A stretch of 64,000 nt of DNA from Skeletonema tropicum (GCA_037178625.1 CM074128.1:4588001-4652000); one strand, 5' to 3'; positions 1 through 10,511 are shown, counted from the first letter of the stretch. Numbers and translations: made by a program. The notes: generated by a model not told the origin, from the sequence alone.

Positions 1-12
1 CCATCATTATCC

Positions 13-1047
13 ATGAAAATTAGTGAGGATACAATTGACACTACTGCTGCTGCCATGATGGGTGAGAATACTACTACTGCAACTACTACTGCTGCTGTTG
101 TTGTGGATGATGATGGTAGTAACGATGTTAGTAACTTTGCTGAGAAGTATTCCCTTGTGGAGGAGAATACCGTCGGTAATAATAGCAGTGGTGGCACTAC
201 CTTCAACAGCAACAAGCAGTAACAATGCTACAGTTACAAAACAATCCAAAGGAGGTATACCATCATTGAAAACACCACAGCAGCATCACTCATCAACAAC
301 AACAGTAACAACGGTAACAGCACCACCTCAACCACCAGCCTATTGCAGTTCACCATTCGATCAAGCATTGCACGAAGTCAAAAAAAGGGGAGGGGGGCGG
401 CATCATTCACGTACTAATTCGTTTACGTTTGATTCACCCTACTGCTGCCAATACTGCCAATACCACCACTGCTCCTTCTGCTGGGAATACCTTCTGCTGC
501 TTCAACTACTACTGGGAGTACAAAGTTTACATTTGACAATACAACACCGCCCACTTCTGCTACTGCTGCAGCTGCAAGGAATATGAAGAATGCGGCGTTA
601 GTTTCAGCAGCTGTGGAGTCGTCGGTAGCAACAATCACTACTTCATCATCATTGTCAAAAAAAAGATCATCATCATCTGGTACTGCTGCAATGACGACGA
701 ACAAGTCACAACAACATGTGAATCTCAAGAACCATCCTGAGGAGTATACTGATATAAATAATGATTACGATGATGATGATGATGGTGAGAACATGGATGA
801 TGACAGTAAAGAAGAAGAAGAAGAAGACCATGTTGTTGTTAGACGACCGTAGTGGTACACAACCTAAGGATACCTTCTTTACCAAGGCTGATCACTTGAT
901 TATGAATGAGATTTTATCTACTGAAACGGAGAAGAATGACAACGAGCAACAACAACAACAACCGCAGCAATCGAAACAACAACAAAAATCCTCCTCCTCC
1001 TCTGCGGCATTAGCGGAAGAAGGGAGGATGACAACAATGATTTTGCA
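13..1047 (+). other. Low-complexity coding-like stretch upstream of VAC14, frames broken
   Basis: This stretch is dominated by Asn/Ser/Thr/Gln and Asp/Glu codons. Open pieces occur in three frames: an ATG-started piece of 69 codons from 13, a piece from about 486 to 852 ending in an acidic Asp/Glu block, and a piece in the next frame to about 1060 rich in Gln and Ser. Each piece reads naturally into the next if the frame is shifted at a trinucleotide run (near 840-850 and near 1020-1030). It could be an extended, indel-damaged or intron-split N-terminus of the VAC14 gene, or a separate decayed gene. The product is not recognised and the exon limits cannot be settled from the sequence. Confidence 0.35.
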
Positions 1048-4000
1048 TTGCAATCGTTGAATGTTGTCAATATTGATTCAACTGAGGAAGATGAGGTTGG
1101 TGTGGAGGTTTTCTCTCCGACTGCAGTTGTTGATCCCAGTAGTGGTGGTGGTGCTGTTGCTGGTGGTAAAGCTGCTGCTGGTGGCAACTCTAAATCATCT
1201 TCTTCTGCTGATGTCAAGGTTGTTGGAGAGGAAGGAGGCAAACCTAGTACCGTAACCTCGTCTGCTTCGGTTAGCTCTACTACAGCCAACAATACTCACA
1301 CTACAGACACAACAACGTCATCCACAACCACCAATAAAACAACCATGATGCAAATGATTCAAAATACCACAACCGCCACCAACACCCTCCAACAATACTA
1401 CAAGAATGAAGAAGAACGCGAATCCATGCGTCGATCATTCCAACAGAGCATTTCGGCAGCAGTACTAGTGTCATTGGCACACAAGCGATACGAACGTCGT
1501 CGCCTTGCCGCCATGGAAATTGAAAAGGTGGTAAGAGCGTATGTTATGACGGAGGATTATCCACGTGTCAGGGCGATATTACTATTGCTGAGTGATGACT
1601 ATGTCCGTAGTACAAATGAGGATGCACGAAAGGGTGGGGCAGTGGCACTGGCCGCCTGTGCAATTGGGTTAAAGAAGGCCAATGAGGGACGGAGGGATGT
1701 GGTAGAATGTCGTGATTTGATATTGGCGAGTGTTGTGCATGCGTGTCAGGATCATTCGCAGCGTGTACGGTATTATGCGACCGAGTCATTGTTCAATGTG
1801 ACCAAGGTTATACCGTCGTTGGCAGTACGACATTTTTTCATTTTGTTTGAAATTCTTCGTAGTTTGTATGCTGATGTGGATTTAGATGTGAGGAGTGGTG
1901 CCGAACTTTTGGATAAGAAGTTGAAGGAAGTCATCGTGGGTGCAATTAACAGTGGGTCTTTCTCGGCGGATGCATGTGTGCCCGTGTTTGCTCGATTCGT
2001 CTACATGAGGAATAAGGCCACCAAGCAATTGACTTTGACGTGGCTTCAGGAATTCTCCGAAAAGTTAGTGGGTGATCCAATTTTAGAGTTTTTGCATCTA
2101 TTCTTGGGGGGTATCTTTGCCATGATTGCTGATCCCAATGCCACAATTCGTCAACTCGCATTGGAGTTTTTGCAGTTGGTGTTGCCCAAACTTCTGTTTG
2201 GAAATAATGAGGACTTTGAGGATGCTCAGCAGAAGGTAGACTTTGACAAGATTCTTCAGAGTTTGGTATTGACTATGGAGCATCCAGATCCATTTGTGCG
2301 GAAAGTCGCCATGTACTGGATGTTGAGAATCGTTCAAGCACACATGTCATCTGCCTTTCCTACACATAGCGACCAGAAGGGAGGAGAAAAGTCTGTGGCG
2401 AAGCAGGCATCTGTCAAGTACCTAACGGCAGCCTCGACATCTGTTCGGAACGCACTGCCTCATGTACTACCAGGTATCTTGGTTAGTATTGGTGACACTC
2501 ATCAATCCCGGGCGAAGGATTCATTTTTACCTGACCAAACGACGCACAATCTTGCCGAGCAAGCCAATACGTGTCTCCAGGATGCTGTCAAGCGGGATGG
2601 AAAGGCATTCATCCCTCATCTTGGTGGCTTTGTTGTGGCTTTGCGTGAAGAATTAGATTCCCCAGGTGGTCTTATTGCGAGGAATCCACCTTCTATTGAG
2701 AGAAGACCCTACAGAATGGACGTGAAACCTGATGGTTCTGGAATTGAGAGTACTGGATGGTTTAGAGCTAGTGATGGTGTGGAAGAACGCGACAATGCCC
2801 TGATACTTTCGCGTTTGTGTGCCTTGCAATGGGTTGTCGTTCTTTACGAAAATGTTGTACCAGACTCACTCAAGGCAGAGTATGCTAGTGAATTCATCGA
2901 TTGCATCATTTATCAACTGGTAGACCAGCCACCAGGGATTATCGTGGTGAAAAGTTTTGAAGTACTTGCAAAGATTACAATCCCAGCTAAAGGCCAAGAA
3001 CATCGTTCAATCTTTTCGGCCTTGCTGACATCCGATGACCATGATACACCCGAAGCATCATCAATCCTATCATTGAACAACCCTATGGATGACGAGAGTG
3101 CAAACTTTGCCCTTGGCATACTTGAACCATCCCGACGTAGATTGGTGTCTCGGGATCGGGCCGTGTTTGCTGCGCTTATCGACTTGCATTCGAAGCATGA
3201 AAAGCTGCTCATGGATGTATCCAAAGTCATCGAGCTAATGTGTACTCTTCAGCCACCCGAGTTCATCTTCATCGCTTTTGCCACAGAATTAGAGAACTTT
3301 ATAGTTACCAAGATGGAACAACGCAAGAAGATATTGGAGTCGCCCGAGACTGATGCTTCAGCAATCAAAGAAGAACTTACAGCATTTTCCAAGGATCTTG
3401 CATTCGTATCAAACTTTGCTCAACAGCTTACTTTGGTATTCTTTGCAGCGGAAGAAACAGAGCAACTTCGTGTGGAGATGAAAGATTGCATTGGGTTCAA
3501 GGGAGATAGTCTTCGAGATGAACAACGTGCTTGCTTGTTCTCCATCATCCTCTACACTTTTTCTCACAGCATAGTAGCAACACTATCATTCTGTCTTTGG
3601 GGAGGTGCATTTCTCACAGCATCTTCATTCTTACAAAAGATTGATCCGCTGGATGTGTCACTGATGTTTTATTTGGAATTGGACCGACTCATAGATCTTA
3701 TTGAGCGTCCTATTTTCAGGCACTTGCATTTGCGGCTGCTAGAATGCGAAGACGACCCTTACCAAGAAGGAAGTGGGGCAATGTTATTTCGAACATTGAA
3801 ATCAATTTTGATGGTGCTCCCTCAAAGTACAAGCTACATGATATTGAGAGAGAGACTGAGTTCAACCGCAAGATTCCGTCAGAGTGCAGTGGCGTTGCGT
3901 GGACTATCAAAGCATGTAGAGAAGGGTTCGAAAACTGATATATTTGTCAAGAGATTAGTCAAGACTCGTAAACTGCATTGTGATGCCAAATGGAGAAATA

Positions 4001-4326
4001 TTAGAGCAGAAAGCCTTGAAGATCCGAGCAGACTCATTGGCGAAGAGCAAAAGCGTAGAGCTGCGCAACAACGAAGAGAATGGCTTGGATACGCTGATGA
4101 AGAAGATGAAATTACCACCAAGGAAAAGATGAAGAAGGAATTGCTTGGAGAAGGCTCAGGCAAGGCAGAGATGGTGGGTGTGTACGAAGGACTCGAAGAC
4201 ATTCAATCTTCGCAAATGGGACGCGAAGAGGAGGAGGGCAATAATTGCGAAACGTGTATAGACGCTGAATCAGGCGACGAAGACAAGAAAGGCCAATGGA
4301 GGGAATACTGGGCTGGTAACCAGTAA
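1048..4326 (+). CDS. VAC14: VAC14-like PIKfyve (Fab1) complex scaffold
   Basis: VAC14 is the HEAT-repeat scaffold that holds the Fab1/PIKfyve kinase and the Fig4 phosphatase together on endosome/vacuole membranes, controlling PtdIns(3,5)P2. Residues about 127-650 are a run of HEAT-like helices; the early part (around residues 230-300, RVRYYATESLFNV onward) matches the Fab1-binding region. Residues about 835-960 match the Fig4-binding C-terminal domain, with family signatures such as LIERPIFRHLHLRLL and LPQSTSYMILRERL. The open frame is 1,092 codons, longer than the roughly 780 residues of animal VAC14 because of an N-terminal Ser/Thr/Gly-rich extension and an acidic Lys/Glu-rich C-terminal tail. 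Position 1048 is TTG, not ATG; the first in-frame ATG is at 1345 (codon 100) and an in-frame stop lies at 937. The true start is therefore either 1345 or reached by splicing from upstream. No intron is needed in the conserved part. Confidence 0.9.
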   Translation: MQSLNVVNIDSTEEDEVGVEVFSPTAVVDPSSGGGAVAGGKAAAGGNSKSSSSADVKVVGEEGGKPSTVTSSASVSSTTANNTHTTDTTTSSTTTNKTTMMQMIQNTTTATNTLQQYYKNEEERESMRRSFQQSISAAVLVSLAHKRYERRRLAAMEIEKVVRAYVMTEDYPRVRAILLLLSDDYVRSTNEDARKGGAVALAACAIGLKKANEGRRDVVECRDLILASVVHACQDHSQRVRYYATESLFNVTKVIPSLAVRHFFILFEILRSLYADVDLDVRSGAELLDKKLKEVIVGAINSGSFSADACVPVFARFVYMRNKATKQLTLTWLQEFSEKLVGDPILEFLHLFLGGIFAMIADPNATIRQLALEFLQLVLPKLLFGNNEDFEDAQQKVDFDKILQSLVLTMEHPDPFVRKVAMYWMLRIVQAHMSSAFPTHSDQKGGEKSVAKQASVKYLTAASTSVRNALPHVLPGILVSIGDTHQSRAKDSFLPDQTTHNLAEQANTCLQDAVKRDGKAFIPHLGGFVVALREELDSPGGLIARNPPSIERRPYRMDVKPDGSGIESTGWFRASDGVEERDNALILSRLCALQWVVVLYENVVPDSLKAEYASEFIDCIIYQLVDQPPGIIVVKSFEVLAKITIPAKGQEHRSIFSALLTSDDHDTPEASSILSLNNPMDDESANFALGILEPSRRRLVSRDRAVFAALIDLHSKHEKLLMDVSKVIELMCTLQPPEFIFIAFATELENFIVTKMEQRKKILESPETDASAIKEELTAFSKDLAFVSNFAQQLTLVFFAAEETEQLRVEMKDCIGFKGDSLRDEQRACLFSIILYTFSHSIVATLSFCLWGGAFLTASSFLQKIDPLDVSLMFYLELDRLIDLIERPIFRHLHLRLLECEDDPYQEGSGAMLFRTLKSILMVLPQSTSYMILRERLSSTARFRQSAVALRGLSKHVEKGSKTDIFVKRLVKTRKLHCDAKWRNIRAESLEDPSRLIGEEQKRRAAQQRREWLGYADEEDEITTKEKMKKELLGEGSGKAEMVGVYEGLEDIQSSQMGREEEEGNNCETCIDAESGDEDKKGQWREYWAGNQ

Positions 4327-4537
4327 GAAAATTAGAGTTTTTGTTTAGATACCGTAGGGTTATAATCAGCAACTCCTACATCGCGACGGTCATACGCGGC
4401 TAAGAAGGTTCTCCTTCGCTTTACACGTCACTTAATTTAGGACGAAGAGATACAAGTGAAGCACAGTTGTGGAGATTGAGTAAACGCATAAGTTGCACTA
4501 CATGCGAGATCAGACGTATTGTCTGACAGAGTCGCTG

Positions 4538-5115
4538 TCATGGGAGACGACGAATTGTTATCCTGAGAGTTGGACACTTTTGCTTGATCGATATTATTTC
4601 CGATGCAACCCTGAGGCAGTTGAACATGAAGTTGTTGGGAAAGACAACCATCTTGATTGTCTTGAGCCGGTCGAGCAGATCTGTTCCGTAGATGGCTTCC
4701 TGAGATGAGATACAGTTCTTGCTGCGCTCCTCAAACGTCCATTCTCGAGCACAAGGCTTCGTCCAGTCTTCCTTAAGGGGTTCAGTAAGCGAAGGGCCAG
4801 CATGATTCGATCCAAAAACAGGAGGAAACGCTGTTCTATTGGAAATGTCGAACTCTTCGGAAACAGATTGCTCCAAATGTCAGTGTCGTCATAGTCGAAA
4901 AGTCCACCATTACAGCTACATCACGATGAGCCTGGGAAGGGGAATCGGCTTGATCGGAAAATCCGGCAGTAGCGACTTCATGAGCAAAGTACGTCGGTCT
5001 CACTGCAGTCTTGAGAAGAATATCAATATTTTCTTCGATGTCACACCGTTTCAGATATGATACTCTCCCTGCATCATGTCCTTCGAGTATCCTGAGATAT
5101 GTACTGCTGCTTCAT
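4538..5115 (-). pseudogene. Decayed FAD-linked oxidase, BBE-type C-terminal fragment
   Basis: On the minus strand, codons between 4876 and 4538 read EAIYGTDLLDRLKTIKMVV followed by PNNFMFNC. This resembles the C-terminal BBE segment of FAD-linked oxidases (berberine bridge enzyme family), where a YG..LDRLK..K..DP.N.F.. pattern closes the protein. Further upstream on the same strand (about 5115-4890) another frame is open and reads plausibly as protein, but joining the pieces needs at least two frame changes and there is no start codon. I see no FAD-binding domain in the window. It therefore looks like a 3' remnant of a dead gene; an unrecognised multi-intron gene is the alternative. Confidence 0.45.
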
Positions 5116-5270
5116 GCTATGCAGCATAAATCAGAGAGCCTATTGTAAGTACCAAATGCAGTAACAATTATGTATTGGCCAACCAGCAAGATCCTGGATT
5201 TACTAGTAGTAGGTATATTACCTAGGATTATGGTACCTACGTACATTTTGGCGATTGTGGATATGTAAAC

Positions 5271-5319
5271 GGATACTGGATACTGGATGGATACTGGATG
5301 GATACTGGATGGATACTGG
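5271..5319. repeat. GGATACT minisatellite, block 1
   Basis: Short tandem copies of GGATACT(GGAT) units lie immediately left of the hAT-type element. The same motif reappears directly right of that element and on both sides of the 6941-7492 element. Confidence 0.85.
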
Positions 5320-6281
5320 AATAGAGTTGGGTCACGAGGTGTGAGTATAGTGAGTACTCACGTGAGTCACGTGACCCGTGAAATCCAATCACGCGACCCT
5401 TCATCACGTGAAGACCCGTGAGGACTCATAACCTCTTGAAATTATTGACTCTCCTCACCACGTGCATACATAAATACTTTAAGACCCTCACTCGGGCAAG
5501 TCTTCCAATCAAAAAACATGATGCACATCGGCCTCTTGCTCTGCCTCCGATGGCTTCCCCATGGTGGTCATCTGCCGCTCTAGCTCATCTTTGATAACTT
5601 TGACAGCGGGTTGGTTGATGCAAGCCATGATGATCTTGGAAGTATCGACATGCTGAACAAGAAGTGTCACTCTGAACTGCAATCCTTTCTTCATGCAGTC
5701 AATTCTTTGCCCATCAAGAATTCCGACAAAGATTTCAACGACCCATTGGTGTGGTGGAGTGTGAATGAGCACAGGTTTCCACCAGTTGCCAACTTGGCTC
5801 GAGCTTTCCTTGCCATTCCTGCCACCTCCGCACCATCAGAGAGAGTCTGGAGCCGTGCATCTCAAGTACTATCCATCAGGAGGGCCAGAATGGACCCAGA
5901 ACTTGCTGCATGAATCATGTACACTCGTGAAAATAACCGCCTTCTCCAAATGTACTATGAAGAGTTGCCTGGATTGTCGCTAGTAGATGCCCACCTTCCT
6001 CCATTGAAGGATGACGACATGGATATTGGCCAGCATGACCACTTGCTGATCTTTTGAGTGCATTGAATTGAATAAATGGGGTAGTAGGAGAGTTGCGGGG
6101 GACTTCTTGGCCATGCAGAGCATTGTAAAAGGTATATCTAACGCTAAATGGCCTATTTAACTGATAACAAAGGAATTTTTCATTTTTTGGTTCCATTTGC
6201 ACCCGTGATTCCATCCACCCGATCTGAAAAATTTCCTTGTCCCAACTAATTCCCCGTGATGGAACGTGACCCAACTCTATT
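5320..6281. mobile_element. hAT-type DNA transposon remnant with terminal inverted repeats
   Basis: The left end (AATAGAGTTGGGTCACG, 5320-5336) and the right end (CGTGACCCAACTCTATT, 6265-6281) are a perfect 17-bp inverted repeat. The left subterminal region is dense in GTCACGTGA-like motifs, as is common for hAT elements. Inside lies a C-terminal hAT transposase fragment. At about 962 bp it is far shorter than an autonomous hAT element, so it is an internally deleted copy. A clean 8-bp target duplication cannot be read because both flanks are GGATACT minisatellite. Confidence 0.75.
5611..6057 (+). pseudogene. hAT transposase C-terminal dimerisation domain, fragment with in-frame stop
   Basis: The frame contains the hAT dimerisation signature: DPLVWW at the start, then FPPVANLARAFLAIPATSA, PSERVWSRA and an IRRARMDP block. 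In intact transposases this C-terminal domain mediates dimer formation. The frame is interrupted by TGA at 5911-5913 and continues open, in the same frame, to a TGA at 6055-6057 (IMYTRENNRLL onward, also typical of the family). An upstream in-frame stop at 5581 and the absence of the RNase H-like catalytic core show that it is defunct. Position 5611 is TTG, so no real start is present. Confidence 0.8.
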
Positions 6282-6333
6282 GGATGGATACTGGATGGAT
6301 ACTGGATACTGGATACTGGATATTGGATACTAA
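6282..6333. repeat. GGATACT minisatellite, block 2
   Basis: The GGATACT-type repeat continues directly after the right end of the hAT-type element, consistent with insertion of that element into a pre-existing minisatellite. The following stretch, 6334-6906, shows no gene or repeat I can support. Confidence 0.8.
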
Positions 6334-6906
6334 ATCTGGTTACCGAATACTGACACGAACATGCCGAACACATCATAATTGATGGAGATTGATGAATTGA
6401 TAGAGGCACATCTCTACTCTCTAGAGATAAATAGGAGAGGTGCTTACAAGCATAAGCGGGATGATGTTAAGCCAAGTTCACTTCCTCCGGCGGCTTACCA
6501 CTCATTTGAGGCAGGAAGACCACACTGACAGTGACATTGTCTCATCCGCCCCTCTTCTGCCGATGAATGATCCGATTTGCCCACCTCCTTTCTTTCAACA
6601 TCCTAGGTGGTCGCTTTCACCATGGGACAAGCGTTGAGCATCGAATGGAGCTCCACAGGATGGCTGTCGATGCAATTGTTGGAGTTATCCAGTACGATTA
6701 TGAGAATGGTCACCCTCCTTTTAATGTCTGCTGATCTTTTGATTTTCAGGTCTTCCAGAGTTGTATTCTCATAAAATTATGGTCCTCAGCCATTGCATCA
6801 AATTAACTTTGGAACGTTTTTCTTTTACACGGTTGGATGCATTCCTCCCGTCGAGTCTTTTTGCAAAGTCGACACAACGCCATCATGGCTCAATCAAGGA
6901 TAGAGA

Positions 6907-6940
6907 TGGATACTGGATACTGGATACTGGATATTGGATA
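6907..6940. repeat. GGATACT minisatellite, block 3
   Basis: Four short units abut the left end of the 6941-7492 inverted-repeat element. Confidence 0.8.
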
Positions 6941-7492
6941 TAAAGGCCGTGCGCGTCGATTTTTTGGAACCGGAGCCTTTCCCGCAATTTTTTTGTTAGT
7001 GAAATGCTCTAGCTTTGGGCCATGGTGCATGGTGGCCAAAATTAAGTTTCAGGGAAGTGGTTTACATGCTTGTCCCGAGATACTATCCTTTAGGTGACTA
7101 TTATGAGAGTATATATACTGAGGGGCAGGTGGTGAAGCCTTATATTTTCGTCGAGATATGCATTTGAAGGTGCTCTCTAGCTTGGTACTAGCTTTGATGG
7201 CTGATGGCCTGCCAAATTTGTGCAGCAAAAAGCTAGTGGACTCTCACATGCATTTCTCAGCGGAGCTAGCTAAGCGGAGCATTGGAATTATTTTACAGCC
7301 AACACATGTATAGAACCCCCATTATGGTCGACAAAAGGATGGTGATGCTGGAAAAGCATATTCGGCAACTCCCCAAAATATAATTTTGGCCATTGCGGCC
7401 CGCCCAAAGCTAGAGCATTTCACTAACAAAAAAAATTGAAAAAAGGCTCCGGTTCCAAAAAACGAAGATTTTGGCGCGGCGCACGGCCTTTA
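6941..7492. mobile_element. MITE-like element with about 110-bp inverted repeats
   Basis: The left arm, starting TAAAGGCCGTGCGC at 6941, and the right arm, ending GCGCACGGCCTTTA at 7492, are inverted copies over about 110 bp with a few mismatches and small indels. They share blocks such as GGAACCGGAGCC and GAAATGCTCTAGCTTTGGG. The internal 300 bp has no credible coding frame. Both flanks are GGATACT minisatellite, so the target duplication is ambiguous. It is best described as a non-autonomous foldback or MITE-type element of unknown superfamily. Confidence 0.7.
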
Positions 7493-7602
7493 TTGGATAC
7501 TGGATACTAACGGGGGATACTATCTCTGGATACTAACTATGTAATTACTAACTGGATACTAATGGATACTAACGGAGTACTAACTGGATACTAATGATAC
7601 TG
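7493..7602. repeat. GGATACTAAC minisatellite, block 4
   Basis: Degenerate GGATACTAAC/GGATACTGG units begin at the right end of the 6941-7492 element. Confidence 0.75.
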
Positions 7603-7719
7603 GATTATCGCCAAACCTATTCATCTACGAAGAATATACAGTACTTATCCAGCAACAGAGCGAGTCAAAATCTAAAAGAGGAGGATTTAGATCTAAATAG
7701 CTCTGACTACGAGAAAGAG

Positions 7720-7854
7720 GGTAAGAATCAGGGTAAGAATTTTCTTACCCTCAGGGTAAGAATTCTTACCCTGATTCTTACCCTGCAGGGTAAGAATTCT
7801 TACCCTGATTCTTACCCTGATTCTTACCTATTCTTACCCTGATTCTTACCCTGC
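7720..7854. repeat. AGGGTAAGAAT direct and inverted repeat cluster
   Basis: About ten copies of GGGTAAGAATC and its reverse complement GATTCTTACCC are packed together, generating two perfect 22-bp palindromes at 7752-7773 and 7786-7807. Each palindrome is centred on GAATTC. The stretch from 7855 to 8308 that follows holds nothing I recognise. Confidence 0.8.
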
Positions 7855-8764
7855 AAATATTTTCCCCCTTGCCTCATCGCCAACTCTTGCCTCTTGCCCC
7901 ATCCACTATGACGATGATACTTATCCCTCTGCCTTGTTGCTATTTCTGACCTCTGGGACATGAACACAGTCTATTACTCGACAACCTGACACTATATGGT
8001 GACATTCGATGAGGTGATTTCCGTTCAAACCGTCTAGAACTGTCGGCATGGGTCACCTACGCGGACACTATGGTTACAGCGATTATCCAACGATGCAGTG
8101 GCACAACTGATGAGAATGGTGGGAATATTATAACAAAAGAGCGAGATGATGGTTCTAATACAACAATATAGTGGTTTTGATGGACATAGTGGCGTCTCGT
8201 CTCCGTGTGGTGCGGTTGAGGTGACAATCTGGTCATGAGTGGCTTGTGTCAGTTAATAATCACGTTGACGTCGTGGGAGGCATTACATACCTTGAAGGGG
8301 GATGCTGATATACAACAATTGATGGTGGATATTGTGCCCATTTGAGACGAGTTTTTTGTAATTATTGACTCGTCGCTTCAAGGAGTTAACAAGACTCTTT
8401 TTATCAGGTTTATGCCCCCCAATCATCGCTCTACATCATATTATGACTGGGGCATAAGTTTTGGGGCTTCGTTCCTTCTATGATGCATCCTTTGGTGGCA
8501 GTGTTGGTCGCGACAAGGCGACAGGTGGCTGTTGATGATGGTGTGGCTAGATCACTTATATTCTTGGTGATTACGGTGATTACTGTGGCGATAAGCATAA
8601 CCTACGAATAAGATATGTTTGGTTGTCAATTGGAAGGGGCAGGGCGGATTGATGGCACACCCTACTGCCTCTCTTTTGGATATATACGGCAGCGGCAGAC
8701 TGTGTCGTCGAGGTTTAATTTCTAGCGATAAAATATGTCGACGAAAATTAATTCGACGTTATTG

Positions 8765-8841
8765 TATACTGGTGAACTTTTTTAATAATGAACTACAATA
8801 TGGGTGTAGAGTTCATTGCCAAAAAAGTTCACCAGTATATC
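8765..8841. repeat. Long hairpin, about 77 nt
   Basis: The left arm TATACTGGTGAACTTTTTT pairs with the right arm AAAAAAGTTCACCAGTATA. A second inner stem (ATGAACT with AGTTCAT) follows a small internal loop. No ORF of interest covers it. It could be a small-RNA precursor-like fold or a tiny MITE. Confidence 0.6.
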
Positions 8842-9364
8842 AAGATGGGACATTATATCACCATAGGACGCAAACACACCATGGTGCCGGTGCTCCTCTT
8901 CTTGGTGATGTTGAGTGGAGATGAAAAAGTGTTTGGCGATAGTTAGCCCGTCAAGAAAATATATTGATTTTTGCCTGTTTTGGGCTGCAAGGGTTAACAA
9001 ATGTCATAGCGATAGTCATATCACACGGTATGTACTATTCCTACGTTGATACTCCTACTTTTGAACTTAGACCGGGAGGCTTAGAAGCCGTGCCTGATTC
9101 CTTTTCAATCAGAGAACTGTTCTCATTCCGGGGTCTCAGACGTTCTGAGACTACATAGAGATATGTACACGTAGATTTGTTCCAGTTCGCAGGCTTAACA
9201 GGCCAAACTAACAGGCCAAAGAAAAAATGTCTCAGTCCAGAAGTAAGTACTTCAGTAAGTAGTACGTCTCTATTACAAAAAGTACTGCTTACCAACAAAA
9301 AGTACTGCATAACCACATCCTACTTCTTAGGACTGGCATACTTGCATAATCTGCTATTCTCCCC

Positions 9365-9850
9365 ATGTGTCACCATCGAAACACCAGTAAAGCAATCGTC
9401 ACCGACGAAGGGTGGCCTGAAATCTCAACGTTGGTTTCTCGATTGTCTCCAGCTGATCCTACTCCCCGAGAAGTTAATGTGAGCACTTCCCTCTCCGCAC
9501 AAGATCTCAAATCTCTCAAGAAGAGTGACCCTTTCCTCTACTATTCCATACCCGGTGTACTTGATGCTGCCGTCCGCACGGAACTCGTCGACATGCATCA
9601 AATAGCTCAGAACGGGTTGAAGGAACACTGCCAATCCTGTCCAGCAAGCATACAAACTACAAGTGAGCCTGTCGCAAAGGTGAAGCGGTGCACAAGGATG
9701 TCCTTTGAATGTCACATAGATTTGTTGTTTGACGAGCTCTCGAACGGTCTTGACGATATGGTAATAGCATCGGAAGACTTGCTCCCTGACGAGCCATTCG
9801 ATGACATTGTCATTTCAACTCTTGGAAAGTTTATGAATGCCCGAGGTTAA
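9365..9850 (+). CDS. Hypothetical 161-residue protein, copy 1 of 7
   Basis: I do not recognise this protein. It starts MCHHRNTS and has a central SLKKSDPFLYYSIPGVLDA block, a Cys pair (CQSCPAS), a basic stretch (VAKVKRCTRMSFECH), and an acidic C-terminus (DELSNGLDDM, LLPDEPFDD). There is no signal peptide or membrane segment. The ATG at 9365 is the first in this frame; an in-frame TAA lies 18 bp upstream, so an upstream coding exon would need a splice acceptor inside that gap. A good donor-like GTAAGT follows a short ATG-initiated stretch near 9230, but its exon does not splice into this frame. Seven copies encode the same residues in all seven, and the single difference seen (copy 7) is synonymous. 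This may reflect recent amplification as much as selection. It is an expressed small gene or a passenger ORF of a satellite. Confidence 0.4.
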   Translation: MCHHRNTSKAIVTDEGWPEISTLVSRLSPADPTPREVNVSTSLSAQDLKSLKKSDPFLYYSIPGVLDAAVRTELVDMHQIAQNGLKEHCQSCPASIQTTSEPVAKVKRCTRMSFECHIDLLFDELSNGLDDMVIASEDLLPDEPFDDIVISTLGKFMNARG

Positions 9851-10511
9851 CTTAGGTAGTGTAATAACTTAGGTAGTGCAATCTAGATCAGTTCTCGAAG
9901 TTTCTACTAAGTTCTTTCTCTTGTGTACTCATATAACTTCCTCTTTCTACTCTACGGAATACTAGCATGTTGGCGCAAGTCATTGAGGTGTCTGTAGCCA
10001 CGAAGTGAAGAATCATCCTAGCTTTAACTCAATAGTTCTGATCTAGATCTTGAGACGAGCAAGTTACAGCACAATTGTAGTAGCAAGTAGTTGAGGCTTA
10101 GCCTGCTCATAGGAGGATGCAAGCAAATCATACTTTGGGTGCTTGTTAAAATGCCACACCATCCCCCGAATTCTTCGCAAAGGCAGCCCAATATTCGCGA
10201 ATTGGGGAGGGACCCACGAAGCGATCAAATCGAAATCTATCTGTCGAATGTCGAATCGCATTTATGGGTGAAATGGCGGGAAATCCTTCAGTGTAGAACA
10301 CGGAAAATGTAGTTATGTACACGTAGATTTGTTCCAGTTCGCAGGCTTAACAGGCCAAACTAACAGGCCAAAGAAAAAATAATGTCTCGGTCCAGAAGTA
10401 AAAGTATATTTCCGTCTCTTTACAACAAAAAGTACTGCATAACCACAGCGCACATAAAACATACTCCAACTTCTTAGGACTGGCATACTTGCATAATCTG
10501 CTATTCTCCCC

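Noticed and set aside
62..586. 174-codon Leu-rich ORF
   Set aside because: It is an out-of-frame reading of CTG/CTA-rich trinucleotide repeats (poly-Leu), not a credible protein.
9177..9482. 101-codon ORF overlapping the 161-codon ORF in each unit
   Set aside because: It starts at TTG and overlaps the longer ATG-started frame. A splice model from the ATG near 9227 into this frame is possible but gives only a short peptide, so it is treated as a shadow frame.
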